Assembly (NCBI GenBank): GCA_049969935.1
Contig: JBMFNX010000011.1
Coordinates: 1-40,581, forward strand
DNA length: 40,581 nt
Reading direction: 5' to 3'
From: JACIWG01 sp049969935
GTDB lineage: Archaea > Thermoproteota > Nitrososphaeria > JACIWG01
Shown here one piece after another: positions 30,279 to 38,233 of the stretch. Position numbers and translations under genes: made by a program. The notes beneath the pieces are model-generated. The model did no database searches. It saw nothing but the letters and a program-made list of their open reading frames with translations, and had not been told where the DNA came from. Position 1 is the first letter of the stretch. The number at the start of each line of letters is the position of its first letter.

Positions 30279-31289
30279 TTATTCATGCAAGACTTTAGTT
30301 TTATCTAATGGCCTAACTTTCATGACATCAGGGTTTAGTAGTGCTGGCGGCTTCTGTCCCTTCAATACGGAAATAAGGTTGTTTACTGCAAGATTTAGCA
30401 TGGCTTCCCTTGTTTCAATTGAAGCTGAACCCCTGTGTGGTGAGAGAACTACATTTTCCATGTCTAAAAGTTCGCTATCCAATGGAAGAGGCTCCTGTTC
30501 AAAAACATCTAAACCCGCACCCATAATCCATCCCTCTTTAAGGGCTCTAATCAAAGCCTTTTCATCTACTACTGCCCCTCTTGAAGTGTTAACTATTATC
30601 GCATCCTTTTTCATTAGCTTCAGTTTACTTTCATCTATCAAGTGATATGTTTCTTTAAGGAGGGGTACATGTATGCTTACAACATCAGATATTTTAAGAA
30701 GTGTTTCAAGGTCACAGTATTCGAAATCAAGCTTTTCTGCCTCCGGAGGCTTCACAATATCATAGTATACTACATGCATTCTGAAACATCTGCCTATTTC
30801 AGCAACCCTTCTACCAATTCTCCCTAAACCGATAATCCCTAAAGTTTTTCCCTTTAAGTCTCTACCCAAAGGCTCTTTGTAGATTTCCTTAACCCACTTT
30901 CTAGCCCTAACTATTCTTTCAGCCTCAGAAATTCTCTTGTATGTTGAGAGGATTAGGGCCCAAGTTACTTCTGCAACACAGTCGCTTAACACGCCAGGCG
31001 TATAGCCTACGTAAATTCCCCTCCTTGTAGCCTCATTCACGTCAATATGGTCAAAGCCTACACTATATGTGCTTACAACCATCAAATTTGGTGCATGATC
31101 GAAAAGCTCCCTATCCACTTTAATATGTGGTGCAGTTAATAGTCCAACTTTATCCTCTAGCATAGTTAAAAGTTTATTTCTATCCTTAACAAGTTCTGGA
31201 CCGCCTTCAACAATAAAATATTTTTCAAGTGCATCAAGAGCATTTTTTGGCAACTCTAGGGTAGTTAAAATTTTAGGTTTCATGGTCAA
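30279..31289 (-). CDS. D-2-hydroxyacid dehydrogenase (glyoxylate/hydroxypyruvate reductase-like)
   Basis: The 336-residue paralogue of the next gene downstream has STYSVGFDHIDVNEA, LGIIGLGRIGRRVA, Arg in VNTSRGAVVDEKAL, Glu in DVFEQEP and His in SPHRGSAS. The STYSVGFDHID segment and the SPHRGSA ending are closer to glyoxylate/hydroxypyruvate reductases (GyaR) than to SerA. It would reduce a short 2-oxoacid with NAD(P)H. Spacing to the paralogue (93 bases) allows co-transcription. M1 and M3 are both ATG; a TTTTAAA sequence just upstream could be a TATA element. The exact substrate is not decided. Confidence 0.87.
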   Translation of the reverse strand: MTMKPKILTTLELPKNALDALEKYFIVEGGPELVKDRNKLLTMLEDKVGLLTAPHIKVDRELFDHAPNLMVVSTYSVGFDHIDVNEATRRGIYVGYTPGVLSDCVAEVTWALILSTYKRISEAERIVRARKWVKEIYKEPLGRDLKGKTLGIIGLGRIGRRVAEIGRCFRMHVVYYDIVKPPEAEKLDFEYCDLETLLKISDVVSIHVPLLKETYHLIDESKLKLMKKDAIIVNTSRGAVVDEKALIRALKEGWIMGAGLDVFEQEPLPLDSELLDMENVVLSPHRGSASIETREAMLNLAVNNLISVLKGQKPPALLNPDVMKVRPLDKTKVLHE

Positions 31290-31357
31290 TAATGCATTTT
31301 CTTCTCCTAATAAATTTTAAAATCTTTTGCAAAAATTATAGTAAAAACCTTATTAAA

Positions 31358-31942
31358 CTAGGATATACTGAAGGCAATATAGTCTTTCAAATCCTCAACA
31401 TCGTATGATTCCTTCAAAAATACAACATTCTTAATTAAAGTGTTAAATTCTTTGAACGTATACCTACTCTTTAACCCACTTACAATTATAGCCGCATCCC
31501 TACTAGAAACCCTCTTTATTTCTTCTAAAGACCTTATAGGGTTGGGTAGGTTTTGGATTAATGTTATGGTGAAAATTGTATCGAAAACCTTGTCTCTAAA
31601 GGGCAGGTGCTCAGCGTCGGCTAAAACAAGAAATAAGTTTATTTTGTCTCTAAATTTTATCCACCCTATTCTCAAAATTTTTTCCGAAATGTCTACGCCA
31701 ACAAAAATTTTGTCCTCATCATAAAGGCTTTCGAATAGGATGCATGTTCCACATCCGACGTCCAAAATCTTTCTCCTATTTTTTAAATCCAAATTTTTGA
31801 GAATAAAATCTATTTTCATCTTCTGTTCCTGTCCATAAAGTTTGTCATATGCTTTCGCTAGTGCATTATAATGTTTTATGGTGTCAAGTTTATGCTTCCA
31901 TGGCCCCTCTAGTTTATGTACAATTTTGTTGTGCATGGTCAA
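31358..31942 (-). CDS. Class I SAM-dependent methyltransferase
   Basis: The 194-residue protein has an N-terminal helical lead (HYNALAKAYDKLYGQEQKMK) typical of UbiE/SAM_MT11-type enzymes, motif I KILDVGCGTCILFESL, an acidic residue after strand 2 (VGVDISEKILRIG), and motif II/III equivalents LADAEHLPFRDKVFDTIFTITLIQNLPNP. The chain seems complete, with a short C-terminal region. The start overlaps the end of the upstream ATPase gene by four bases (ATGA), tying it to the hypA-hypB operon. A link between this methyltransferase and nickel metallochaperones is not known to me. The substrate is unassigned. Confidence 0.87.
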   Translation of the reverse strand: MTMHNKIVHKLEGPWKHKLDTIKHYNALAKAYDKLYGQEQKMKIDFILKNLDLKNRRKILDVGCGTCILFESLYDEDKIFVGVDISEKILRIGWIKFRDKINLFLVLADAEHLPFRDKVFDTIFTITLIQNLPNPIRSLEEIKRVSSRDAAIIVSGLKSRYTFKEFNTLIKNVVFLKESYDVEDLKDYIAFSIS

Positions 31943-32670
31943 ACGTTTCGATAAATCATCTTATCAACAATTTTTTCAAGTTCATTGAAAACTTTTGTTG
32001 AAAGAAGTTCTTGAACTTTACCTAAACATTTTTCAAGATATGGGTCAAATGAAATTTCTCCCAAAAATCTTGTTCCTTCAACATGTCCCCCTATTGAACT
32101 CGAGTTCTCGATTTTCATGTTTTCTATAACGCCTAAAACTTCAACCTTTGACGTGTGAAGTGAGTCGAGAAGCTTTTTTACTGTAGAAAGGGATAGAAGT
32201 GATGGTGTTGTAACAATAATAAACCTAACCCTTTTCATGTAACGGACTACGTCTAGGGTTGCATCATTGATTCCTGGAGGCATATCCAGTATCAAATAAT
32301 CTAGGCTACCCCATCTTGTTATTGCCAAAATTTCTAGGAAAGAGTCTGAAAAATCCTGTCCTCTTAAAGAAAGAGCCTTATCCTTTGAAAAGTAAACTAT
32401 TGACATAAACTTTATACCATAAACTGTTGGAGGAACTATCCCCTCTTTCTCTTCAGGAAAAATGTCCTTGGCTCCTAAGATTAGGTGTGTTGATGGGCTT
32501 GTAAAATCTAGGTCCATTAACCCAACCCTAAACCCCTTTTTAGCCAAAATTAGGGCTAAAATTGACGCGATAACACTTTTTCCAACACCCCCCTTACCAC
32601 TTGAAACTGCAATAATATTATCTACCTGTGAAAGCCTATGTTCTATAACCGCTATTCTAGGGTCGAACAT
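31939..32670 (-). CDS. hypB: Mrp/MinD-family ATPase, probable ATPase-type HypB metallochaperone
   Basis: This 243-residue P-loop ATPase has the deviant Walker A SSGKGGVGKSV (residues 23-33), switch aspartates in LMDLDFTSPSTH (Asp53, Asp55) and Walker B YLILDMPPG. It lacks the CxxC that Mrp/Nbp35 iron-sulfur carriers have in the corresponding ENMKIENSSS segment. Its start codon overlaps the hypA stop by one base (TAATG). In Thermococcus an ATPase of the Mrp/MinD family (HypB-AT) works with HypA in nickel insertion into [NiFe] hydrogenase, in place of GTPase HypB. The fused position next to hypA and the missing Cys motif suggest the same role here. That assignment rests on context and family knowledge. 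Confidence 0.78.
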   Translation of the reverse strand: MFDPRIAVIEHRLSQVDNIIAVSSGKGGVGKSVIASILALILAKKGFRVGLMDLDFTSPSTHLILGAKDIFPEEKEGIVPPTVYGIKFMSIVYFSKDKALSLRGQDFSDSFLEILAITRWGSLDYLILDMPPGINDATLDVVRYMKRVRFIIVTTPSLLSLSTVKKLLDSLHTSKVEVLGVIENMKIENSSSIGGHVEGTRFLGEISFDPYLEKCLGKVQELLSTKVFNELEKIVDKMIYRNV

Positions 32671-33068
32671 TATCTAATTCCACCAACACTTTCAATATAC
32701 ATTCTCCTACCCTCCACGAACTCGAAGTCTTGTGCACCGCATCTTGGACATTTTATGAAAGAGTGTGCTACCTCTGGGACAAAGTGTATGGCTTCAGCTA
32801 CCTCCTCATCAAGCCTGTCTTTATCAAAATCCCAGACTTCTCCACATATTCTACATTTCAGCTTGGCCTTAACCGTTTCAACTTTAAACTCCGCCTTCTC
32901 CAGTCTCCCCCTCTTAAGTTGGGTTAGTGCAAATTTTATTGTTTCCAAGTCCACCTGCTGCAGTTCTCCAACTTTAACATTAACCCTTAAAATTTCTCTA
33001 AACCCTTCCCTTTCAGCAATCTCTGTCACAGTATATATTATGGCTTCAGCAAGAGCCCACTCGTGCAT
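32670..33068 (-). CDS. hypA: Hydrogenase nickel-incorporation protein HypA
   Basis: The protein is 132 residues from ATG 33068, chosen because HypA needs an N-terminal Met-His-Glu (nickel ligand His2): MHEWALAEAI. An upstream in-frame ATG (33074) would bury it. The zinc domain has CRIC (72, 75) and CPRC (107, 110). The two pairs are separated by an insertion longer than in bacterial HypA, as in Thermococcus HypA proteins that pair with ATPase-type HypB. It delivers nickel to [NiFe] hydrogenase large subunits. No hydrogenase or other hyp genes are in the window, so the organism should carry them elsewhere. It is the first gene of hypA - hypB - methyltransferase. Confidence 0.93.
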   Translation of the reverse strand: MHEWALAEAIIYTVTEIAEREGFREILRVNVKVGELQQVDLETIKFALTQLKRGRLEKAEFKVETVKAKLKCRICGEVWDFDKDRLDEEVAEAIHFVPEVAHSFIKCPRCGAQDFEFVEGRRMYIESVGGIR

Positions 33069-33164
33069 ACACATTAATCTGAGTAATATGGATTTTAAAC
33101 ATTATTCCTAACCTAATAAATTTTATACGAAAACTGATTTAATGATAGAAGGAGGTTTAAGTTG

Positions 33165-34040
33165 TTAGACGTCATTGATGAGATCTAGTATTTTATACAT
33201 TTTTTCATATGATTTAACATATTCTGAGTCGACTTCTCCAATTCTCATTTTAACATCCCTCATCTTTTCAGCGAAGGCTCTCTTATCTTTTGCCTCTATT
33301 ATCTTGATCCATTGTCTACATTTTTTCAAAAACATCTTTTCTATCAACTCTGCTTTTGGGGTGCTTGTGTGAATTGTTGCATAAAATTCTTCATCTTCTG
33401 AGGCTACTGATTCAGCCAATGTGATAAGCATCTTAAAGCTGCTGCCTGAAATTTTCTTTGCTAAAGCAAAGTTTTTGAATTCTATCAATGTATCGCATGC
33501 AAGCAGTCCTATAAAATGTGGCAAACATAATACTATTGACATAAGTTCATCGTGTTCTCTTGGATTCATTAGATAAACGTGAGCTCCCCTCTCTTCTAAC
33601 CATACCCTAAACTTTTGAGCAAACTCTCTTTCTCTATCTTTAACTGGGGTGAGGATAATATTATGTCCCCTAATATCTTTAGCTCCTGGACCGAATAGTG
33701 GATGCATTCCCAAGGTTAAGCTTTCCCTCAAATACTTGTGCATTAACTTTACAGGCTCATTTTTTAATGAGCAGACATCCATTATAACATGCTCTCTTCT
33801 AGTGTACGGCTGTATACTTTTTACTGCCTCTTCAAAATTATCTATTGGTACAGTTAACAAAATGTGTTCCACGTCCTTTATAACACTATAATCTTCTGTA
33901 GCATCTACTCCAAACTCTTCTTTTATAATCGGAAACTTTCTTTTATCCTTTTCAATAACCTTAACATTGTATCCTTCTTTCAAAAAGAATCTTGTAAACC
34001 ATCTCCCCATTTTACCCGCTCCAATGACAGCATAACTCAT
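33165..34040 (-). CDS. tyrA: Prephenate dehydrogenase (TyrA-like)
   Basis: The 291-residue protein from ATG 34040 has the N-terminal Rossmann motif YAVIGAGKMGRWF, the family block LGMHPLFGPGAKDIRGHNIILTP and the downstream HDELMSIVLCLPHFIGL, whose His-containing loops bind prephenate or the cofactor. It oxidatively decarboxylates prephenate to 4-hydroxyphenylpyruvate on the tyrosine branch. Longer in-frame starts (GTG 34067, GTG 34055) exist, but a TTTTTAAGG box at about 34081-34091 puts the transcript start near 34061, so 34067 is excluded and 34040 leaves a short leader. A separate chorismate mutase gene lies in the aro operon 3 kb away. No ACT domain is present, so allosteric control by Tyr is not apparent. 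Confidence 0.88.
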   Translation of the reverse strand: MSYAVIGAGKMGRWFTRFFLKEGYNVKVIEKDKRKFPIIKEEFGVDATEDYSVIKDVEHILLTVPIDNFEEAVKSIQPYTRREHVIMDVCSLKNEPVKLMHKYLRESLTLGMHPLFGPGAKDIRGHNIILTPVKDREREFAQKFRVWLEERGAHVYLMNPREHDELMSIVLCLPHFIGLLACDTLIEFKNFALAKKISGSSFKMLITLAESVASEDEEFYATIHTSTPKAELIEKMFLKKCRQWIKIIEAKDKRAFAEKMRDVKMRIGEVDSEYVKSYEKMYKILDLINDV

Positions 34041-34177
34041 ATCTATATTCCACACTCTTTTAGTCACATATTTTTCATGCCTTAAAAAGTTTTAAGTTGA
34101 TAAGAAAATCTCCTTTTGAAGAATATTCTGCTTTAACAGTATTAAAAAATTTTTTAATTTTTATTTAAGCGTAACCT

Positions 34178-35845
34178 TTATCCGAGTACACATCCTCTAT
34201 CGGCAGAATTAACCATCTGAGAATATCTTTTAAGGTAGCTCGAAAACTTTATCTTCTTTTCAGGCCTTCTCCAACCCTTTAACCTTTCCACAATTTCCTC
34301 ATTCGAAATTTTCACCTGTAAAATTCGCCTTCTAACATCTATCTCAATAATATCACCGTCTTCCAATATCGCAATCGGCCCTCCATCGAATGCTTCCGGC
34401 GAAATGTGGCCAACACATGGTCCCCTCGTCCCTCCAGAAAATCTTCCATCAGTAATCAAGGCTACAGATTCACTTAATCCCATTCCAACTATCGCCGAAG
34501 TGGGTGAAAGCATTTCCCTCATTCCAGGCCCCCCTTTTGGCCCCTCATACCTTATAACTATAACACTTCCCTTTTCAATTCTCCCACCAAATATTGCCTT
34601 TGCACAATCTTCCTCTGAATCAAATACCTGCGCTGGCCCAATAAAATACATGTTCTTTTCAGATATTGCAGCCGTTTTTATAACGGCACCTTTTGGTGCA
34701 AGGTTTCCCCTTAAAATTGCAATACCTCCTTCTGGATGAATTGGATCTTCTAGTGGGCGAATTACTTGCCTGTCAAGAACTTCTGCATACAATATATTCT
34801 CTTTAACCTTCTTTCCAGTAACAGTCACCTGGTCTAGGTGTAGATGTCTGCTTATGTTCTTCATTACTGCAGGTATTCCTCCAGCCCTGTCTAGGTCTTC
34901 AAGCATGAACTTTCCACCAGGATATATGTCACACACGTGCGGAACCCTTCTACTTATTTCATCGAAGACTGAAAGGTCTAACTCTATTCCAAGTTCTCTT
35001 GCTACAGCTGTTAAATGCAATATTGTATTAGTTGAGCCGCCCAAAGCCATGTCTACGGCGATAGCGTTTTCAAAACTTTCCCTCTTCATAATATCTGATG
35101 GCCTAAGGTTCTCATAAACCATTTGAACAATTCTTTCTCCAGACATCTTCGCTATCCTAATCTTTGATGAACTTGTTGCTGGTGCTGTCGCACAATATGG
35201 TAGTGACATTCCAATGGCTTCTGTCAAACAGCTCATCGTGTTCGCAGTAAATAGTCCACTACATGAACCGCAGCTTGGACATGCTACATCCTCTAAATTT
35301 TTAAGCTCGTTTTCAGTGAGTCTACCAACACTATAATCTCCAACTGCCTCGAAAACGGAAATCAGTCCAACCTTTTTACCTTTAAAGAAGCCTGCAAGCA
35401 TTGGCCCTCCTGTAACAAATATTGTTGGTATGTCAACTCTAGCGGCTGCAATAAGCATTCCAGGGGTAATCTTGTCACAGTTTGTCACCATAACCATTCC
35501 ATCAAACTGATGCGCTTGAATCATGATCTCTATAGAGTCTGCGATTATTTCCCTAGATGGAAGAGAATACTTCATTCCCTCATGGCCCATGGCTATGCCA
35601 TCGCATACACCTATTGTATTGAATTCGAAGGGCACGCCTCCAGCTGCTCTTACTCCAGCACCTACTGCCTCAGCTATTTTGTCCAAATGCATGTGGCCAG
35701 GAACAATTGTATTATAACTGTTCACTATGGCAATAAAGGGTTTCTCTAGTTCGCTGTCCGTTACACCCAAAGCTTTTAAAAGTGACCTATGAGGTGCTCT
35801 CTCTACACCCTTCTTTATTATATCACTTCTCATTTTCCATGACAT
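34178..35845 (-). CDS. ilvD: Dihydroxy-acid dehydratase
   Basis: The 555-residue protein matches IlvD over its full length. It dehydrates 2,3-dihydroxy-3-methylbutanoate and its isoleucine-pathway homologue to the 2-oxoacids used by the aminotransferase. Fe-S cysteines are visible: Cys81 in GVCDGIAMGHEGM, Cys123 in TNCDKITPGM and Cys195 in CPSCGSCSGLFTANTM. The C-terminal GRFSGGTRGPCVGHISPEA is also conserved. In some archaea related IlvD/Edd enzymes dehydrate sugar acids, but divergent pairing with ilvE supports branched-chain synthesis. ATG 35845 lies about seven bases after the start point predicted from TATATAAAA (35874-35882). Confidence 0.93.
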   Translation of the reverse strand: MSWKMRSDIIKKGVERAPHRSLLKALGVTDSELEKPFIAIVNSYNTIVPGHMHLDKIAEAVGAGVRAAGGVPFEFNTIGVCDGIAMGHEGMKYSLPSREIIADSIEIMIQAHQFDGMVMVTNCDKITPGMLIAAARVDIPTIFVTGGPMLAGFFKGKKVGLISVFEAVGDYSVGRLTENELKNLEDVACPSCGSCSGLFTANTMSCLTEAIGMSLPYCATAPATSSSKIRIAKMSGERIVQMVYENLRPSDIMKRESFENAIAVDMALGGSTNTILHLTAVARELGIELDLSVFDEISRRVPHVCDIYPGGKFMLEDLDRAGGIPAVMKNISRHLHLDQVTVTGKKVKENILYAEVLDRQVIRPLEDPIHPEGGIAILRGNLAPKGAVIKTAAISEKNMYFIGPAQVFDSEEDCAKAIFGGRIEKGSVIVIRYEGPKGGPGMREMLSPTSAIVGMGLSESVALITDGRFSGGTRGPCVGHISPEAFDGGPIAILEDGDIIEIDVRRRILQVKISNEEIVERLKGWRRPEKKIKFSSYLKRYSQMVNSADRGCVLG

Positions 35846-35942
35846 GATGTGGCAATCTGGTTATTTCCTTTATTATATAAAATTTAAGTTCTCTAAAAGC
35901 TTTTATAGTCAAAAACCTTTTCCATTGAGGCGATATCGTCCA
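35846..35942. promoter_or_regulatory. Divergent ilvD/ilvE promoter region
   Basis: On the minus strand, TTTTATATA (35874-35882) gives a start point near 35852 for ilvD. On the plus strand, TTTATA (35902-35907) gives a start near 35931 for ilvE. GAGGCGA (35927-35933) can serve as ribosome site for the TTG at 35943. The two TATA elements are about 27 bases apart, so transcription in the two directions may interfere or be co-regulated. Confidence 0.5.
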
Positions 35943-36860
35943 TTGAGTTACAAGACGGAAAAGATTTGGTTTGATGGAAGATTTGTAAACTGGGATGAGG
36001 CGAAAGTTCACGTACTTGTTCATGGCCTACATTATGGGTCTGGCGTTTTTGAAGGGATAAGATGCTATAAGACTTCTAGGGGTCCAGCCATATTTAGGTT
36101 GAAGGATCATATAGAAAGGTTCTACAATTCTGCTAAAATATATTTTATGAAAATTCCTTATACTAAGGAAGAGCTAGTCGATGCTATAGCGAATTTGATA
36201 AAGTTAAATGGTTTGGAAGAATGTTACATTAGGCCAATAGCGTTCAGGGGTCTAGGTGGTTTTTCACTTGATCCTAGAAATAATAGCCTGCATGTGGCTA
36301 TCGCTGTTTGGCCTTGGGGTGAATATTTGGGTGAAGGTGTTAGAGAAAAGGGTGTGAGGTGCACGATCTCATCATGGGTTAGGGTAAATAATAATATGAT
36401 ACCAATGATGGCTAAGGCTACAGGCCAGTACATAAACTCCTCCCTAGCATGCATGGAAGCGCATCTTAAGGGATTTGATGAAGCAATTATGCTCGATTCC
36501 AGAGGCCATGTTTCTGAGGGGACTGGTGAAAACATTTTCATCGTCAAAGATAAAGTATTGTATACGCCGTCAACAAATTCATCAATACTTTTGGGTATAA
36601 CACGTGATAGTGTGATAAGGATTGCCAGAGACTTGGGCTTCAAGGTTGTTGAAAAGGACATTTCTAAGGAGGAGCTGTTTCTTGCTGATGAACTGTTTTT
36701 CACTGGCACAGCCGCTGAAATAACACCTGTAGTTGAAGTGGATCATAGGATTATCGGTGATGGCAGGGTTGGGCCTGTCACTAAAAGTTTGCAAGAAAAG
36801 TTTTTCAACATAATCAAGGGCTTAGACAACAACTACAGTGAATGGCTTTATTTCATATAA
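35943..36860 (+). CDS. ilvE: Branched-chain amino-acid aminotransferase
   Basis: The 305-residue fold-type IV PLP enzyme opens with KIWFDGRFVNWDEAKVHVL and GLHYGSGVFEGIRCY. It has the Schiff-base Lys158 in MMAKATGQYINSSLA, and EGTGENIFIV and FFTGTAAEITPV near the C-terminus, all IlvE hallmarks. It makes valine, leucine and isoleucine from their 2-oxoacids. The open frame extends upstream to 35844, but those codons overlap the ilvD start and the promoter elements. TTG 35943 gives the normal family N-terminus and length and has GAGGCGA upstream. It is divergent from ilvD, the preceding pathway step. Confidence 0.92.
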   Translation: MSYKTEKIWFDGRFVNWDEAKVHVLVHGLHYGSGVFEGIRCYKTSRGPAIFRLKDHIERFYNSAKIYFMKIPYTKEELVDAIANLIKLNGLEECYIRPIAFRGLGGFSLDPRNNSLHVAIAVWPWGEYLGEGVREKGVRCTISSWVRVNNNMIPMMAKATGQYINSSLACMEAHLKGFDEAIMLDSRGHVSEGTGENIFIVKDKVLYTPSTNSSILLGITRDSVIRIARDLGFKVVEKDISKEELFLADELFFTGTAAEITPVVEVDHRIIGDGRVGPVTKSLQEKFFNIIKGLDNNYSEWLYFI

Positions 36861-36861
36861 T

Positions 36862-37131
36862 CTAAAGCATATACTGGACTCTTTTACACATTTTAACTAT
36901 TTTCTTAAAAACCTGTTCACAGTCTTCAGGATTTAATCCAAGTTTTTCAGCATGTGTTCTAACTTTTGCATAAACTTGTTTCTCCCTCTCTCTATCTGTA
37001 ATGGGCTTCCCATACCCTCTTTTTATTTTCCCAATTTCTCTTGCAACAGTAACCCTTTCAGCCAAAAGCTTCAGTATCTGCTCATCTAACACAGATATTT
37101 TTTCTCTCAAAATATTCAGTTCATCACTCAT
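36862..37131 (-). CDS. Chorismate mutase, AroQ class
   Basis: The 89-residue, all-helical protein has the AroQ pattern: LREKISVLDEQILKLLAERVTVAREIGKIKR with the paired basic residues that bind chorismate, then PITDREREKQVYAKV. It converts chorismate to prephenate, the substrate of the TyrA encoded at 33165-34040. It is the last gene of the aro operon, four bases after the aroC stop, and its own stop is one base from the convergent ilvE stop. It is monofunctional, without a fused prephenate dehydratase or DAHP synthase. Confidence 0.92.
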   Translation of the reverse strand: MSDELNILREKISVLDEQILKLLAERVTVAREIGKIKRGYGKPITDREREKQVYAKVRTHAEKLGLNPEDCEQVFKKIVKMCKRVQYML

Positions 37132-37135
37132 GTTC

Positions 37136-38233
37136 TCACGTCTTTAAAACTCTTGGAATGATTCCTGCCTTCATAGCATTGTCTACTAAAACTATCGCCA
37201 TCATACTTTCTACAACCGGTAAAGCTCTAGGCACTATACATGCATCATGTCTTCCAACAACCTTCAGCTTCACTTCCTCCATTCGGGCCAAGTCTACTGT
37301 ATCCTGTTCTCTAGAAATTGAGGATGGAGGTTTCACTGCCACCCTACAGACTATTGGCATACCATTACTTATACCACCCAATATTCCTCCACAATTGTTT
37401 GTTTTCGTCAAAACCTTTCCTCCTTTCAAAATATATTGGTCATTGTTTTCTGACCCCCTTATTTTGGCTGCATCGAATCCTGCACCAAACTCTACACCCT
37501 TTACACCTGGTATCGCATAAAATGCTCTTGCAAGCTCACCCTCTAACGTTTTAAAGACTGGTTCACCCAATCCTGCTGGTACATTTAATGCAACACATTC
37601 TATAACTCCACCGACACTGTCACCATCTTCTTTGGCTGAAGATATTGCATCAATCATCTTCTTTGAAGCTTCTAGGTCAGGGCATCCTACAATACTTTTC
37701 CAAATATTTTCTTTGGCCTCAAAAATGTCTTTTATCTTAGCCCTTACACCAGCTATCTCGACAGTGTAGGCGAAAACTTCAATGTTTAATATTGATAGTA
37801 TCTTTTTCGCTATAGCTCCTGCCATAACAAATCCTACAGTTATTCTTCCAGAAAATCTTCCACCTCCCCTATAATCATTGAAACCCCCATATTTCATGTA
37901 AGCAGTATAGTCTGCATGTCCAGGCCTCGGTGTAAACCTTATACTATCATATGATTTTGAATCAAACTCCCTATTCCATACGATCATGCATACTGGTGCA
38001 CCCGTAGTAAACCCATTAAATACGCCTGAAACAATTTCAACTCTATCATCCTCCATTCTTGTTGTAGAGTATAGTGCTTGCACAGCCCTTCTCCTATCAA
38101 GCTCTTCCTGGATCATTTCCTCTGAAATTTTAAGTCCAGCTGGACAGCCTTCCACTACAACTCCAACACACCTGCCATGGCTTTCTCCAAAACTTGTTAT
38201 TCTAAACATTTCTCCTAAACTGTCTCCACTCAT
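37136..38233 (-). CDS. aroC: Chorismate synthase
   Basis: The 365-residue protein matches AroC. It has FRITSFGESHGRCVGVVVEGCPAG at the N-terminus, RPGHADYTAYMKYGGFNDYRGGGRFSGR (the FMN/substrate loop), and NNCGGILGGISNGMPI, with RHDACIVPRALPVVESM near the end. It removes phosphate from 5-enolpyruvylshikimate-3-phosphate using reduced FMN. The start overlaps the aroA stop by four bases (ATGA), so translation is coupled. Nothing irregular is seen in length or motifs. Confidence 0.96.
   Translation of the reverse strand: MSGDSLGEMFRITSFGESHGRCVGVVVEGCPAGLKISEEMIQEELDRRRAVQALYSTTRMEDDRVEIVSGVFNGFTTGAPVCMIVWNREFDSKSYDSIRFTPRPGHADYTAYMKYGGFNDYRGGGRFSGRITVGFVMAGAIAKKILSILNIEVFAYTVEIAGVRAKIKDIFEAKENIWKSIVGCPDLEASKKMIDAISSAKEDGDSVGGVIECVALNVPAGLGEPVFKTLEGELARAFYAIPGVKGVEFGAGFDAAKIRGSENNDQYILKGGKVLTKTNNCGGILGGISNGMPIVCRVAVKPPSSISREQDTVDLARMEEVKLKVVGRHDACIVPRALPVVESMMAIVLVDNAMKAGIIPRVLKT

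Noticed and set aside
34130..34148. TTTAACAGTATTAAA as a fourth operator copy upstream of tyrA
   Set aside because: It lacks the TGTT half and lies outside the promoter position seen for the other three; probably chance in AT-rich DNA.
35844..35942. N-terminal extension of IlvE to ATG 35844
   Set aside because: It overlaps the ilvD start and both promoters and has no counterpart in the family; TTG 35943 gives the normal length.
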